Made by a program: the position numbers and the translations under genes. Below, piece after piece: positions 1 through 7,661 of a stretch of DNA of 64,000 bases. How positions within the stretch are numbered: the stretch's first letter is position 1; each line of letters starts with the position of its first letter. Source of the stretch: Streptomyces termitum (lineage in GTDB: Bacteria > Actinomycetota > Actinomycetes > Streptomycetales > Streptomycetaceae); NCBI RefSeq assembly GCF_014650175.1, contig NZ_BMUL01000006.1, positions 356,540 to 420,539 on the forward strand. Direction: 5' to 3'. The notes under the pieces are model-generated. The model ran no database searches, was not told where the DNA came from, and saw only the letters and a list, made by a program, of their open reading frames with translations.

Positions 1-1283
1 TCAACCAGCTCCTCACCCAGGAGACCCGGGAGTTCGCCAACTTCGTCGCCCAGGGCGTCGACCCGCAGACCGGCCGCGCCTTCACCGACCCCGAGGCGCT
101 GCTGCGGGTCTTCCTCCAGCGGCAGTACTCCGACCCCGACGAGGAACTCCTCGGCCTGGTCGGCACCGACGGCCCGGAGCTGCGGGTCGTCCGGCAGTCC
201 CGGGAGCTGCCCAGCCCGCTCCCGCTGCACCGGGACCGGCCCCTCCTGGAGGCCGTCGCCGCCGACCCCGCCCCCTCCGGGCGCGCCGACCGGGCGGGCG
301 GCGAGGTGCGCTGGGCGAAGGTGCCCATCGAGACCGGCGGCGCCTCCGCCGCCTTCGTCGTGGCCTTCCACGCCGACCGGCAACAGGCCATCGCCGACGA
401 GGCGTTCCGCATCCTGCTCGCGATCTCGGGGGTGGCGCTGCTGCTCACCACCGGCGTCGGCTGGGTCGTGGCGGGGCGCATCCTGGCCCCGGTCCGGGTG
501 GTGCGGGCGACCGCCGCCGAACTGACCGAGCGGGACCTCACCCAGCGGATCCCCGTCCAGGGCAAGGACGACATCGCCGCCCTCGCCGAGACCTTCAACG
601 CGATGCTGGACCGGCTGGAGCGCGCCTTCGCCGGGCAGCGCCAGTTCGTCGACGACGCCGGGCACGAGCTGCGCACCCCCATCACCATCGTCCGCGGCCA
701 TCTGGAGCTGATGGGCGACGACCCGGCCGAGCGCGCCGAGACCGTCCGGATCGTCACCGACGAACTCGACCGGATGAGCCGGATCGTGGAGGACCTGCTG
801 CTCCTCGCCAAGGCCGAGCGGCCGGACTTCGTGCGGACCGAGCCGGTGCAGCTCGCCGAGCTGACCGCCGACGTCTTCGTGAAGGCCCGCGCCCTCGGCG
901 ACCGCGACTGGGTCCTCGACGGGGTCGCCGACCGGGAGGTCGCGCTCGACGCCCAGCGGATCACCCAGGCCATGGTGCAGCTCGCGCAGAACGCGGTGCA
1001 GCACACCGTGCCCGGCGCGCGCGTCGCGATCGGCTCGCGGTCCGCCGCCGGCCGCACCGAGCTGTACGTCGCCGACCGCGGGCCCGGCGTCCAGGAGGCG
1101 GACGCCGAGGTGATCTTCGAGCGGTTCCGCCGGGGCACCGCCCGGCGCGGCGCCCGGACCAGCGGCGCCGGGCTCGGCCTCGCCATCGTCCGGGCCATCG
1201 CCGAGGGGCACCGGGGCGGCCGGGTCGAACTGCGGCCCACCGAGGGCGGCGGCGCCACTTTCGTCCTCGTATTCGAAGAATGA
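1..1283 (+). CDS. Sensor histidine kinase, 5'-truncated by window edge
   Basis: The reading frame is open from base 3 with no start codon, so the N-terminus lies outside the window. The visible part begins in an extracytoplasmic sensor region. It is followed by a transmembrane helix (about 406-480), a HAMP linker, a HisKA dimerisation helix with the phospho-acceptor histidine in GHELRTP, and a HATPase domain with N-box (AQNAVQH), DRGPG and GAGLGLAIV motifs. It should autophosphorylate and pass phosphate to the OmpR-type regulator that starts 26 bases downstream. A GTG at 306 could start a shorter reading, but the homologous sequence upstream of it argues that this is internal. Class assignment is firm; the signal is unknown. 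Confidence 0.93.
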   Translation, partial: NQLLTQETREFANFVAQGVDPQTGRAFTDPEALLRVFLQRQYSDPDEELLGLVGTDGPELRVVRQSRELPSPLPLHRDRPLLEAVAADPAPSGRADRAGGEVRWAKVPIETGGASAAFVVAFHADRQQAIADEAFRILLAISGVALLLTTGVGWVVAGRILAPVRVVRATAAELTERDLTQRIPVQGKDDIAALAETFNAMLDRLERAFAGQRQFVDDAGHELRTPITIVRGHLELMGDDPAERAETVRIVTDELDRMSRIVEDLLLLAKAERPDFVRTEPVQLAELTADVFVKARALGDRDWVLDGVADREVALDAQRITQAMVQLAQNAVQHTVPGARVAIGSRSAAGRTELYVADRGPGVQEADAEVIFERFRRGTARRGARTSGAGLGLAIVRAIAEGHRGGRVELRPTEGGGATFVLVFEE

Positions 1284-1309
1284 ATCCACCGGTCCGCAGA
1301 GGAGCACCT

Positions 1310-1969
1310 ATGAACCGCGTCCTGATCGCCGAGGACGAGGAGCGCATCGCCTCCTTCGTCGAGAAGGGCCTGCGCGCCAACGGCTTCACCACCACCGTGG
1401 CCGCCGACGGGGACACCGCCCTCGGCCTGGCCCTCACCGGCGGCTTCGACCTGATGGTCCTGGACATCGGCCTGCCCGGCCGGGACGGCTTCACCGTCCT
1501 GCGCGAACTGCGCGAGGCCCGGGTGACCCTGCCCGTCCTGGTCCTGACCGCCCGCGACTCCGTCCGGGACACCGTGGCCGGCCTGGAGGGCGGCGCCGAC
1601 GACTGGATGACCAAGCCCTTCCGCTTCGAGGAGCTGCTCGCCCGGATCCGGCTGCGGCTGCGCACCGCCGCCCGCGCCCCCGAGGTCACCCTGCTGCGCA
1701 GCGGCGACCTGAGCCTGGACCTGCGCACCCGGCGGGCCCGCTCCGGGGACCGGACGGTGGACCTGACGGCCCGCGAGTTCGTCCTGCTCGAACTGTTCCT
1801 GCGCCACCCCGGCCAGGTGCTGTCCCGGGAGCAGATCCTCTCCCACGTGTGGGGGTACGACTTCGACCCCGGGTCCAACATCGTCGACGTCTACGTCCGG
1901 GCGCTGCGCAAGAAGCTGGGCGCGCAGCGGCTGGAGACGGTCCGGGGCATGGGGTACCGGATGCCGTGA
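1310..1969 (+). CDS. OmpR/PhoB-family response regulator
   Basis: This is a 219-residue two-domain regulator. The receiver domain has the acidic pair in AEDEER, the phospho-acceptor aspartate in VLDIGLPG, and Thr and Lys in VLTARD and TKPF. The C-terminal winged helix ends in the usual VWGYDFDPGSNIVDVYVRALRKK recognition region, split here as VWGYDF and NIVDVYVRALR. The ATG at 1310 is preferred over an in-frame ATG 30 bases upstream because GGAG precedes it by 7 bases and the protein then starts right at the receiver fold. It is the cognate partner of the kinase that ends at 1283. The anion transporter follows within 80 bases and is a plausible target. Confidence 0.95.
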   Translation: MNRVLIAEDEERIASFVEKGLRANGFTTTVAADGDTALGLALTGGFDLMVLDIGLPGRDGFTVLRELREARVTLPVLVLTARDSVRDTVAGLEGGADDWMTKPFRFEELLARIRLRLRTAARAPEVTLLRSGDLSLDLRTRRARSGDRTVDLTAREFVLLELFLRHPGQVLSREQILSHVWGYDFDPGSNIVDVYVRALRKKLGAQRLETVRGMGYRMP

Positions 1970-2049
1970 CCGGCCCGGCCGGGCCCGCGTGAACCTTTCT
2001 TCATGGAGGGCTCATCGACGGCTCACCGCCCGCCCGGAGGGTGGATCCC

Positions 2050-3480
2050 GTGAACCTCTCCCTCCGGCAGACGGTCTGGGCCTGCCTCGCCCTCGGCGTC
2101 TGCGCCGTCCTCGCCGTCCCCGGCACCGCCCCCGGACTGGGCGGCGAGGCCCGCCTGACCCTGGCCGTCTTCGCCCTCGCCACCTGCGCCTGGATCGCCG
2201 CCCCGGTCGACGACACGCACGTCGCCCTGGGCGCCGGCCTCGCCCTCACCGTCACCGGGGCGATCAGCTCCGACACCCTCTTCGCCACCCTCGGCGACTC
2301 CACCGTCTGGCTGCTGATCTGCGCCTTCGTGCTGGCGGCCGCGGTCACCCGGACGGGCCTGGCCGGGCGGGCGGCGGCCTTCCTGGTCTCCGGCGCCCGC
2401 ACCGTGCGCCAGCTCGTCCACCTCACCACCGCCGCGCTGGTGGTCACCGCCTTCGCGGTGCCGGCCACCTCCGGGCGGGCCGCGCTCGCCCTGCCCGTCT
2501 TCCTCGCCCTCGCCCACGCGCTGGCCGCCCGGCGGCGGCTGGTGGTGATGCTCGCGCTGCTCTTCCCCACCGTCGTGCTGCTGTCGGCGGTCGCCACCCT
2601 GATCGGCGCGGGCGCCCACCTCATCACCGTCGGGGTGCTCCTGGAGCAGACCGGCGAGGGCATCGGCTTCACCCGCTGGCTGGTCCTCGGCCTGCCGCTC
2701 GCGGTGGTCTCCTCCCACCTGGCGGCGGAGGCGGTGCTCCTGACCACCACCCGGCGGGAGGACCGCCGGGGGCCGGTGGAGATCACCGTCGCCGAGATCC
2801 AGGCCCACTCCGAGACACCCGTCTCCGGGCCGCTCTCCCCGCCCGAACTGCGCTGCCTGCTGCTGCTCGGCACGGTCGTGGCGCTGTGGTGCGCGGAGCC
2901 GCTGCACGGGGTGCCGCCGGCGCTGGTCGCCCTGATCGGCGCGGTGGTGGCCTCCTCCCCCGCGCTCGGCACGGTCCGGATGAAGGACGCGCTGCGGTCG
3001 GTGCCGTGGCCGATGCTGCTCTTCATGGCGGCGACCACGGCGATGGGCGTGGCGCTGGTCGATTCGGGGGCGGCGGGCTGGCTGGTCGGCGGGCTGCCGT
3101 CGGCGGTGCCGCCGTGGGCCTTCCTGGCCGCGGTGGTCGCCGTGAGCACCGCCGCCCACCTGGTGCTCCAGTCCCGTTCGGCGCGCTCCTCGGTGCTGGT
3201 GCCGCTGGTGGTGGCGGCCGCGGCGGGCGCCGGGGTCAACCCGGTGGCGGCGGCGCTCGCCTCCACCGCCGCGGCCGGTTTCTGCCAGACCCTCCCGGCG
3301 TCCGCGAAACCGGTCGCCCTCTTCGCCGACCCCCCGGCCGGCGTCCCCTCCTTCACCCCGCGCGACCTGCTGCGGCTGTCCGCCGTGCTCGCCCCGCTCA
3401 GCGCCGCCCTGGTGCTGTTCTTCGCCCTCGTCGTCTGGCCGCCGCTCGGCGTGCCCGTCCTCCTGGAGTCCCAGCCGTGA
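2050..3480 (+). CDS. DASS/SLC13-type anion transporter
   Basis: This polytopic membrane protein of about 476 residues has roughly 11-12 hydrophobic segments in the arrangement of divalent anion:Na+ symporters and the ArsB/citrate transporter superfamily. A conserved loop (PATSGRAALALP) and a repeated pseudo-symmetric loop (SRSARSSVLVP) fit the substrate-binding hairpins of that family. The start is taken at GTG 2050 because the GGAGG at 2037-2041 has proper spacing to it, whereas it abuts the alternative GTG at 2041. The stop overlaps the glycerate kinase start in GTGA, so the two are translationally coupled. This suggests uptake of glycerate, tartronate or a related carboxylate; the substrate is inferred only from context. 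Confidence 0.75.
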   Translation: MNLSLRQTVWACLALGVCAVLAVPGTAPGLGGEARLTLAVFALATCAWIAAPVDDTHVALGAGLALTVTGAISSDTLFATLGDSTVWLLICAFVLAAAVTRTGLAGRAAAFLVSGARTVRQLVHLTTAALVVTAFAVPATSGRAALALPVFLALAHALAARRRLVVMLALLFPTVVLLSAVATLIGAGAHLITVGVLLEQTGEGIGFTRWLVLGLPLAVVSSHLAAEAVLLTTTRREDRRGPVEITVAEIQAHSETPVSGPLSPPELRCLLLLGTVVALWCAEPLHGVPPALVALIGAVVASSPALGTVRMKDALRSVPWPMLLFMAATTAMGVALVDSGAAGWLVGGLPSAVPPWAFLAAVVAVSTAAHLVLQSRSARSSVLVPLVVAAAAGAGVNPVAAALASTAAAGFCQTLPASAKPVALFADPPAGVPSFTPRDLLRLSAVLAPLSAALVLFFALVVWPPLGVPVLLESQP

Positions 3481-4628
3481 GTCTGCACATCGCCGTCGCC
3501 CCCAGCGGTTTCAAGGAGTCGCTGTCCGCTCCGGAGGCCGCCGAGGCCATCGCCGAAGGGCTGCGCCGGGTCCGCCCGGACGCCGTCGTCGACCTGATCC
3601 CGCTGGTGGACGGCGGGGAGGGGACGGCCCGGGCGCTGGCCGCCGCGACCGGGGGCAGGCTGCTGCCCCGGGTCGCGACGGGCCCGCTGGGGCACCCGGT
3701 CGAGACCCACTTCGCGCTCCTCGACCGCTCCTCCGCGGTGGTCGAGATGGCGGCCGTGGCGGGCCTCTCCCTGGTGCCGCCCGGCCGGCGCGACCCGGGC
3801 TCGACCACCACCTACGGGGTGGGCGAGCTGATCCGGGCCGCGCTGGACGCCGGGGTCGGCCACGTCCTGGTCGGCTGCGGCGACTCCGGCACCTCGGACG
3901 GCGGAGCGGGTGCGCTCCAGGCCCTCGGCGCCCGGCTCCTGGACGCCGAGGGAGTCGAACTCCCCCTGGGGGGTGCCGCGCTGGCGCGGCTGGACCGGAT
4001 CGATCCGGCGGGCCTCGATCCCCGGCTCGCCCGCACCGACCTGCTGGTGGCGTGCAATCCGTACAACGTGCTGTGCGGGGAGCGGGGCGTGGCCCGGGTG
4101 TTCGGCCCGCAGAAGGGCGCGGGCCCGGAGCGGGTCGAGGAGCTGTCGGCGGCCCTGGAGCGCTGGGCCGCGCTCCTGGTCCGGGACCTGGGCGCGCCCG
4201 CCGGGATCGGTACGGCCCCGGGCTCGGGCGCCTCGGGCGGCCTCGGCGCGGGCCTGGCCGCGCTGGGGGCCCGGCTGCTCCCCCGCTTCGAGGTGCTCCT
4301 CGGCCACGTGGACCTGGACGCCCGGCTGGCCCGCGCCGATCTGGTGATCACCGCGGAGGGCGCCCTGGACGGGCAGACCGTGCGGGGCAAGGTCCCGGCG
4401 GAGGTGGCGCGCCGGGCCAGGGCCCACGGGGTGCCCGTCCTGGCCCTGGCCGGCACCCTCGGGCGGGGCGCCCACGAGGTCCGGGCGGTCGGGGTGGACG
4501 CGTACGGCTCGATCCTGCCCGCGCCGGTGGCGCTGCCCGAAGCCCTGGACCGGGGCGCCGAGTTCCTCGCGGACGCGGCCGAACGGTCGCTGCGGATGGT
4601 CCTGTTGGGGACCCGGCTGGCGGCCTGA
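3477..4628 (+). CDS. Glycerate kinase (GckA/GlxK family)
   Basis: This 383-residue cytoplasmic enzyme phosphorylates glycerate (2- or 3-phosphoglycerate product), feeding glyoxylate- or sugar-acid-derived carbon into glycolysis. Family signatures are visible: an N-terminal IAVAPSGFKESL, PLVDGGEGTA near residue 45, GCGDSGTSDGGAGALQALG near 125, FGPQKGA near 205 and a C-terminal TAEGALDGQT. The GTG start overlaps the transporter stop by four bases. The open frame continues far upstream but reads as low-complexity antisense-like peptide, so this start is secure. It converges with the class V aminotransferase gene with only 10 bases between stops. Confidence 0.92.
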   Translation: MSLHIAVAPSGFKESLSAPEAAEAIAEGLRRVRPDAVVDLIPLVDGGEGTARALAAATGGRLLPRVATGPLGHPVETHFALLDRSSAVVEMAAVAGLSLVPPGRRDPGSTTTYGVGELIRAALDAGVGHVLVGCGDSGTSDGGAGALQALGARLLDAEGVELPLGGAALARLDRIDPAGLDPRLARTDLLVACNPYNVLCGERGVARVFGPQKGAGPERVEELSAALERWAALLVRDLGAPAGIGTAPGSGASGGLGAGLAALGARLLPRFEVLLGHVDLDARLARADLVITAEGALDGQTVRGKVPAEVARRARAHGVPVLALAGTLGRGAHEVRAVGVDAYGSILPAPVALPEALDRGAEFLADAAERSLRMVLLGTRLAA

Positions 4629-4638
4629 GCGGGGCGGG

Positions 4639-6066
4639 TCAGCCGCGGTCGGGGACGCAGCGGCCGTCCTCGGTGCGGTACTTCCACCGGGCGCCGTCGC
4701 GGACCAGTTCCCGTACGGCCCCGAGGAAGCGCTCGACGTGCTCGTCGGGGGTGCCGGCGCCGAAGCTGACCCGGATGGCGTTGAGGCCGGGGGCCGCCTC
4801 GGGGGCGCCGCACTCGCCCGGGTCCTGCGGGTCGCCGCCGAGCAGGGTGCGGACCAGCGGGTGGGCGCAGAAGAGGCCGTCGCGGACGCCGATGCCGTAC
4901 TCGGCGGAGAGGGCGGCGGCGAAGTGCGAGCTGTTCCAGCCGTCGACGACGAAGGAGAGGACGCCGACGCGCGGCGCGTCGTCGCCGAAGAGGGAGAGGA
5001 CGCGGACCTCGGGGACGTCGGCGAGGCCGGCCCGGACGGTGTCGACGAGGTGCCGCTCGCGGGCGACGAGGGTGTCGAAGCCGGCCTCGGTGAGGGCCTT
5101 GCAGGCGGCGGCGATGGCATAGACGCCGATGACGTTCGGGGAGCCGGCCTCGTGGCGGGCGGCAGTGGTGTGCCACTCGACGTCGACGCCGCCGTCGGTC
5201 CGGCGGGCGACCGTGCGGGAGGCGCCGCCGCCGGCCAGGTAGGGCTCGGCGGCCTGGAGCCAGTCGGCGCGGCCCGCGAGGACGCCGGAGCCGAAGGGCG
5301 CGTACAGCTTGTGGCCGGAGAAGGCGACCCAGTCCACGTCGAGTTCGCGCACGGAGACCGGGTGGTGGGGGGCGAGCTGGGCGGCGTCGAGGACGATCCG
5401 GGCGCCGTGCGCGTGGGCGGCGGCGGCCAGTTCGCGCACCGGCCACAGTTCGCCGGTCACGTTGGAGGCGCCGGTGACGCAGACCAGGGCGGGGCCGTTG
5501 GGGTATCCCCTGCTCGAGCGAAGCCGAGAGCTCGGGGAAGGATCGCGGTCGGCGAGGGCGCGCTCCAGGGTCTCGACGGCCTGGGCGGGGGTGCGCGGCG
5601 CGTCGAGGTAGGTGACCTGGGCGTCGCCCCAGGGCAGCAGCGAGGCGTGGTGCTCGGTCTCGAAGACGAAGACGCGGCAGCCGGCGGGCAGGGCGCGGGC
5701 GAGCAGGTTGAGCGAGTCGGTGGTGGAGCGGGTGAAGACGACCTGGTCGGCCTCGCGGCAGTCGAGGAACTCGGCGACGGTGGCGCGGCTCTGCTCGAAG
5801 AGGTCGGTGGAGAGCTGGGAGAGGTAGCCGGCGCCCCGGTGGACGCTGCCGTAGTACGGGGCGTAGGCGGCGACGTCGTCCCAGACCCGCTGGAGGGCGG
5901 GGGCGCTGGCCGCGTAGTCGAGGGCCGCGTAGGTGACCTCGCCGCCGGTGACCAGCGGGACGGTGACGTCGCGGCCGAGGACGGGGAGCGGTCCGGCGCA
6001 GCAGGCGTCGGCGGTGTCGGAGGCGGGGGCGGCGGTCTCGGCGGCGGCGTTCGGGCGTGCGGACAT
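4639..6066 (-). CDS. Class V aminotransferase / cysteine desulfurase-like enzyme
   Basis: This 475-residue PLP enzyme has the NifS/CsdA-like fold. It shows an N-terminal DYAASAP, an ETEHHASLLPW loop, VTGASNVTGE, the aspartate in VLDAAQLAPHH and the PLP lysine K253 in SGHKLYAPFG. The start at 6066 is preferred because GGGAGA lies just upstream; a longer reading would run through the riboswitch. Residues about 176-189 (SPSSRLRSSRGYPN) look like an insertion and coincide with a palindromic DNA repeat. A SAM-IV riboswitch precedes the gene, so expression should respond to S-adenosylmethionine. This points to sulfur-amino-acid metabolism; whether it is a desulfurase, lyase or aminotransferase cannot be decided here. 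Confidence 0.85.
   Translation of the reverse strand: MSARPNAAAETAAPASDTADACCAGPLPVLGRDVTVPLVTGGEVTYAALDYAASAPALQRVWDDVAAYAPYYGSVHRGAGYLSQLSTDLFEQSRATVAEFLDCREADQVVFTRSTTDSLNLLARALPAGCRVFVFETEHHASLLPWGDAQVTYLDAPRTPAQAVETLERALADRDPSPSSRLRSSRGYPNGPALVCVTGASNVTGELWPVRELAAAAHAHGARIVLDAAQLAPHHPVSVRELDVDWVAFSGHKLYAPFGSGVLAGRADWLQAAEPYLAGGGASRTVARRTDGGVDVEWHTTAARHEAGSPNVIGVYAIAAACKALTEAGFDTLVARERHLVDTVRAGLADVPEVRVLSLFGDDAPRVGVLSFVVDGWNSSHFAAALSAEYGIGVRDGLFCAHPLVRTLLGGDPQDPGECGAPEAAPGLNAIRVSFGAGTPDEHVERFLGAVRELVRDGARWKYRTEDGRCVPDRG
5501..5541. repeat. REP-like palindrome inside a coding region
   Basis: The element has outer arms TCCCC and GGGGA and an inner near-palindrome CTCGAGC-GAA-GCCGAG with a single bulged base. 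It folds as one imperfect hairpin. I recognise the motif family (CTCGAGCGAAGCCGAG) as one dispersed in Streptomyces intergenic regions. Here it lies in frame within the class V aminotransferase gene and encodes residues 176-189. Confidence 0.6.
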
Positions 6067-6187
6067 GGCGGTATCTCCCGGCGGGCGAAAGGGCGTGAAG
6101 GACCCGCGGGGCAGCGTGGAACGGCGTGCCGCGTACGGGTGTTGCCTCGACGCACGGCGAAGAAGGGGGTGCCGTACGGAGGAGGGG

Positions 6188-6207
6188 AAAAAGGGGCCGG
6201 AAAGCCC
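6188..6207 (-). terminator. Candidate riboswitch-controlled terminator
   Basis: Read on the minus strand, GGGC-tttccg-GCCCC is followed by five T residues. It lies about 60 bases downstream of the SAM-IV aptamer and about 120 bases before the start codon, where an expression platform would be expected. The stem is short, so the call is tentative. Confidence 0.4.
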
Positions 6208-6268
6208 TAGCGCATTCGCTTGCTCACGAGACCGCTCCCTTGAGGACCAGGACCCCAGGGATGGCAGG

Positions 6269-6384
6269 GGTCCGCGCTTGCCATGGACCTTGCTGTCCAC
6301 GACCTGGTCTTCACCCGGGGCACCCCGCCACGGACGGAGGGTTGCCGGACAGTCAGCCGGGGCTATGGACTGTCACTCATGACC
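6269..6384 (-). ncRNA. SAM-IV riboswitch
   Basis: The minus strand carries the conserved SAM-IV aptamer landmarks in order: GGTCATGAGTG at the 5' end (6384), GCCCCGGCTGAC, the SAM-binding CGGCAACCC (6339-6347), GGGGTGCCCCGGGTGA, GACCAGG, a variable hairpin and GGCAAGCGCGGACC at the 3' end. I compared it from memory with the actinobacterial SAM-IV sequence. It differs from SAM-I in lacking that class's P4 arrangement. It sits 200 bases before the class V aminotransferase start and presumably switches that gene off when SAM is plentiful. Confidence 0.92.
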
Positions 6385-6422
6385 TGTCACCGAACGTATG
6401 CCACCGCTCCCGGTCCGCGCAA

Positions 6423-6446
6423 CCCCGTCCGCATGCCGGGACGGGG
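6423..6446 (-). terminator. trpD terminator candidate
   Basis: CCCCGTCC (6423-6430) and GGACGGGG (6439-6446) form a perfect 8-bp stem with an 8-base loop, 22 bases after the trpD stop and before the riboswitch. There is no T tract, as is common in this genus. Confidence 0.5.
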
Positions 6447-6468
6447 CGCGCGGTCCGCGCGGCGGTGC

Positions 6469-7533
6469 TCAGGCGTGGGTGGCGGCGACCCACCGCTCCA
6501 GGGTCGCGCGGGCGGCCCCGGAGTCGATCGAGGCGGCGGCCCGGTCCATGCCGGCCCGCAGCCGCTCCGGGAGGGGGCCGTCGCCGGGCTCCAGGGCGGT
6601 GAGCGCCGCCGCCGCGTTGAGCAGCACCGCGTCCCGTACCGGACCGGTCTCGCCGGCGAGCAGCCGCCGGGCGACGTCGGCGTTGTACGAGGCGTCGGCG
6701 CCGCGCAGCGCCTCCAGCGGCACCGGCTCCAGGCCCACGTCGCGCGGGTCGAAGACCTCCTCGCGGACGGAGCCGTCGCGGACGGTCCAGACCCGGGAGG
6801 TGCCGGTGGTGGTCAGTTCGTCGAGGCCGTCGTCGCCGCGGAAGACGAGGGCGGAGTTGCCGCGCTCGGCGAGGACTCCGGCGACGATCGGCGCCATCCT
6901 CGGGTCGGCGACGCCGACGGCCTGCGCCTTCACCCGGGCGGGGTTGGTGAGCGGGCCGAGGACGTTGAAGGTGGTGCGGATGCCGAGCTGGCCGCGGGCG
7001 GCGGCGACGTGCCGCAGCGAGGGGTGGAACCGTACCGCGAAGCAGATGGTGATGCCGGCCTCCTCGGCGACCTCGGCGACCCGGCGCGGGGTCAGGTCGA
7101 GGTTGACGCCGAGCTTCTCCAGGACGTCGGAGGAGCCGGAGGCGGAGGAGGCGGCGCGGTTGCCGTGCTTGACGACCTTGGTGCCGGTGCCGGCGACGAC
7201 GATCGAGGCCATCGTGGAGATGTTGACGGTCTTGGCGCCGTCGCCGCCGGTGCCGACGATGTCGACGGCCGGGCCGGGCACCTCGATGGTGTGGGCGTGC
7301 GCGTACATGGTCCGGACGAGGCCGCTGATCTCCTCGACGGTCTCGCCCTTGGCCCGCAGCGCGACCATGAAGCCGGCGATCTGGGCGTCGGTCGCCTCGC
7401 CGCTCATGATCAGGTCCATCGCCCAGGCGGTGTCGTCGGCGGCGAGGTCCCGCCCCTCCAGGAGGCCGTTCAGGAGGACGGGCCAGGAGCGGCCCGCCGT
7501 GGTAGGTCCTCCAGCGGGGGTCACAGCGCTCAT
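6469..7533 (-). CDS. trpD: Anthranilate phosphoribosyltransferase
   Basis: This 354-residue enzyme transfers the phosphoribosyl group of PRPP to anthranilate, the second step of tryptophan synthesis. Diagnostic motifs are the PRPP-binding [13 protein letters not shown] (near residue 91), [18 protein letters not shown] (near 118), [10 protein letters not shown] (near 190) and a late [10 protein letters not shown]. The N-terminal helical domain ([33 protein letters not shown]) is intact. AGGAG precedes the ATG by 6 bases. It stands alone, away from other trp genes, next to the qcr operon, as in other Streptomyces. Confidence 0.97.
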   Translation of the reverse strand: MSAVTPAGGPTTAGRSWPVLLNGLLEGRDLAADDTAWAMDLIMSGEATDAQIAGFMVALRAKGETVEEISGLVRTMYAHAHTIEVPGPAVDIVGTGGDGAKTVNISTMASIVVAGTGTKVVKHGNRAASSASGSSDVLEKLGVNLDLTPRRVAEVAEEAGITICFAVRFHPSLRHVAAARGQLGIRTTFNVLGPLTNPARVKAQAVGVADPRMAPIVAGVLAERGNSALVFRGDDGLDELTTTGTSRVWTVRDGSVREEVFDPRDVGLEPVPLEALRGADASYNADVARRLLAGETGPVRDAVLLNAAAALTALEPGDGPLPERLRAGMDRAAASIDSGAARATLERWVAATHA

Positions 7534-7569
7534 GGCAGCTCCTGGTCATCGTGCGACGGGTACGGAGTC

Positions 7570-7575
7570 ACCCTA
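7570..7575 (-). promoter_or_regulatory. Putative -10 element of trpD
   Basis: On the minus strand a TAGGGT hexamer, a good Streptomyces -10 match, lies about 36 bases before the trpD ATG. A weak TTTGCC-like -35 lies 15 bases upstream of it. Confidence 0.35.
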
Positions 7576-7593
7576 TCGACCCACCGGCACGGC

Positions 7594-7627
7594 AAAGAGC
7601 CCCGTCCAGCGAATGGACGGGGCTCTT
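7594..7627 (-). terminator. qcrB operon terminator
   Basis: The perfect inverted repeat AAGAGCCCCGTCCA / TGGACGGGGCTCTT has a 5-base loop. It lies 35 bases after the qcrB stop and before the trpD promoter, so it insulates the two genes. Confidence 0.85.
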
Positions 7628-7661
7628 GCCGTGGCGACCTGTGTCAGGAGGTCAGGGAGAG

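Noticed and set aside
1972..1986. GGCCCGGCCGGGCC palindrome after the OmpR-type regulator as an operator
   Set aside because: It is pure GC and directly downstream of a stop, so it is at least as likely a weak terminator or chance; left uncalled.
2001..5120. Minus-strand open frame of about 1 kb codons opposite the transporter and glycerate kinase
   Set aside because: The composition is low-complexity Gly/Arg/Ala and the opposite-strand genes have clear family motifs.
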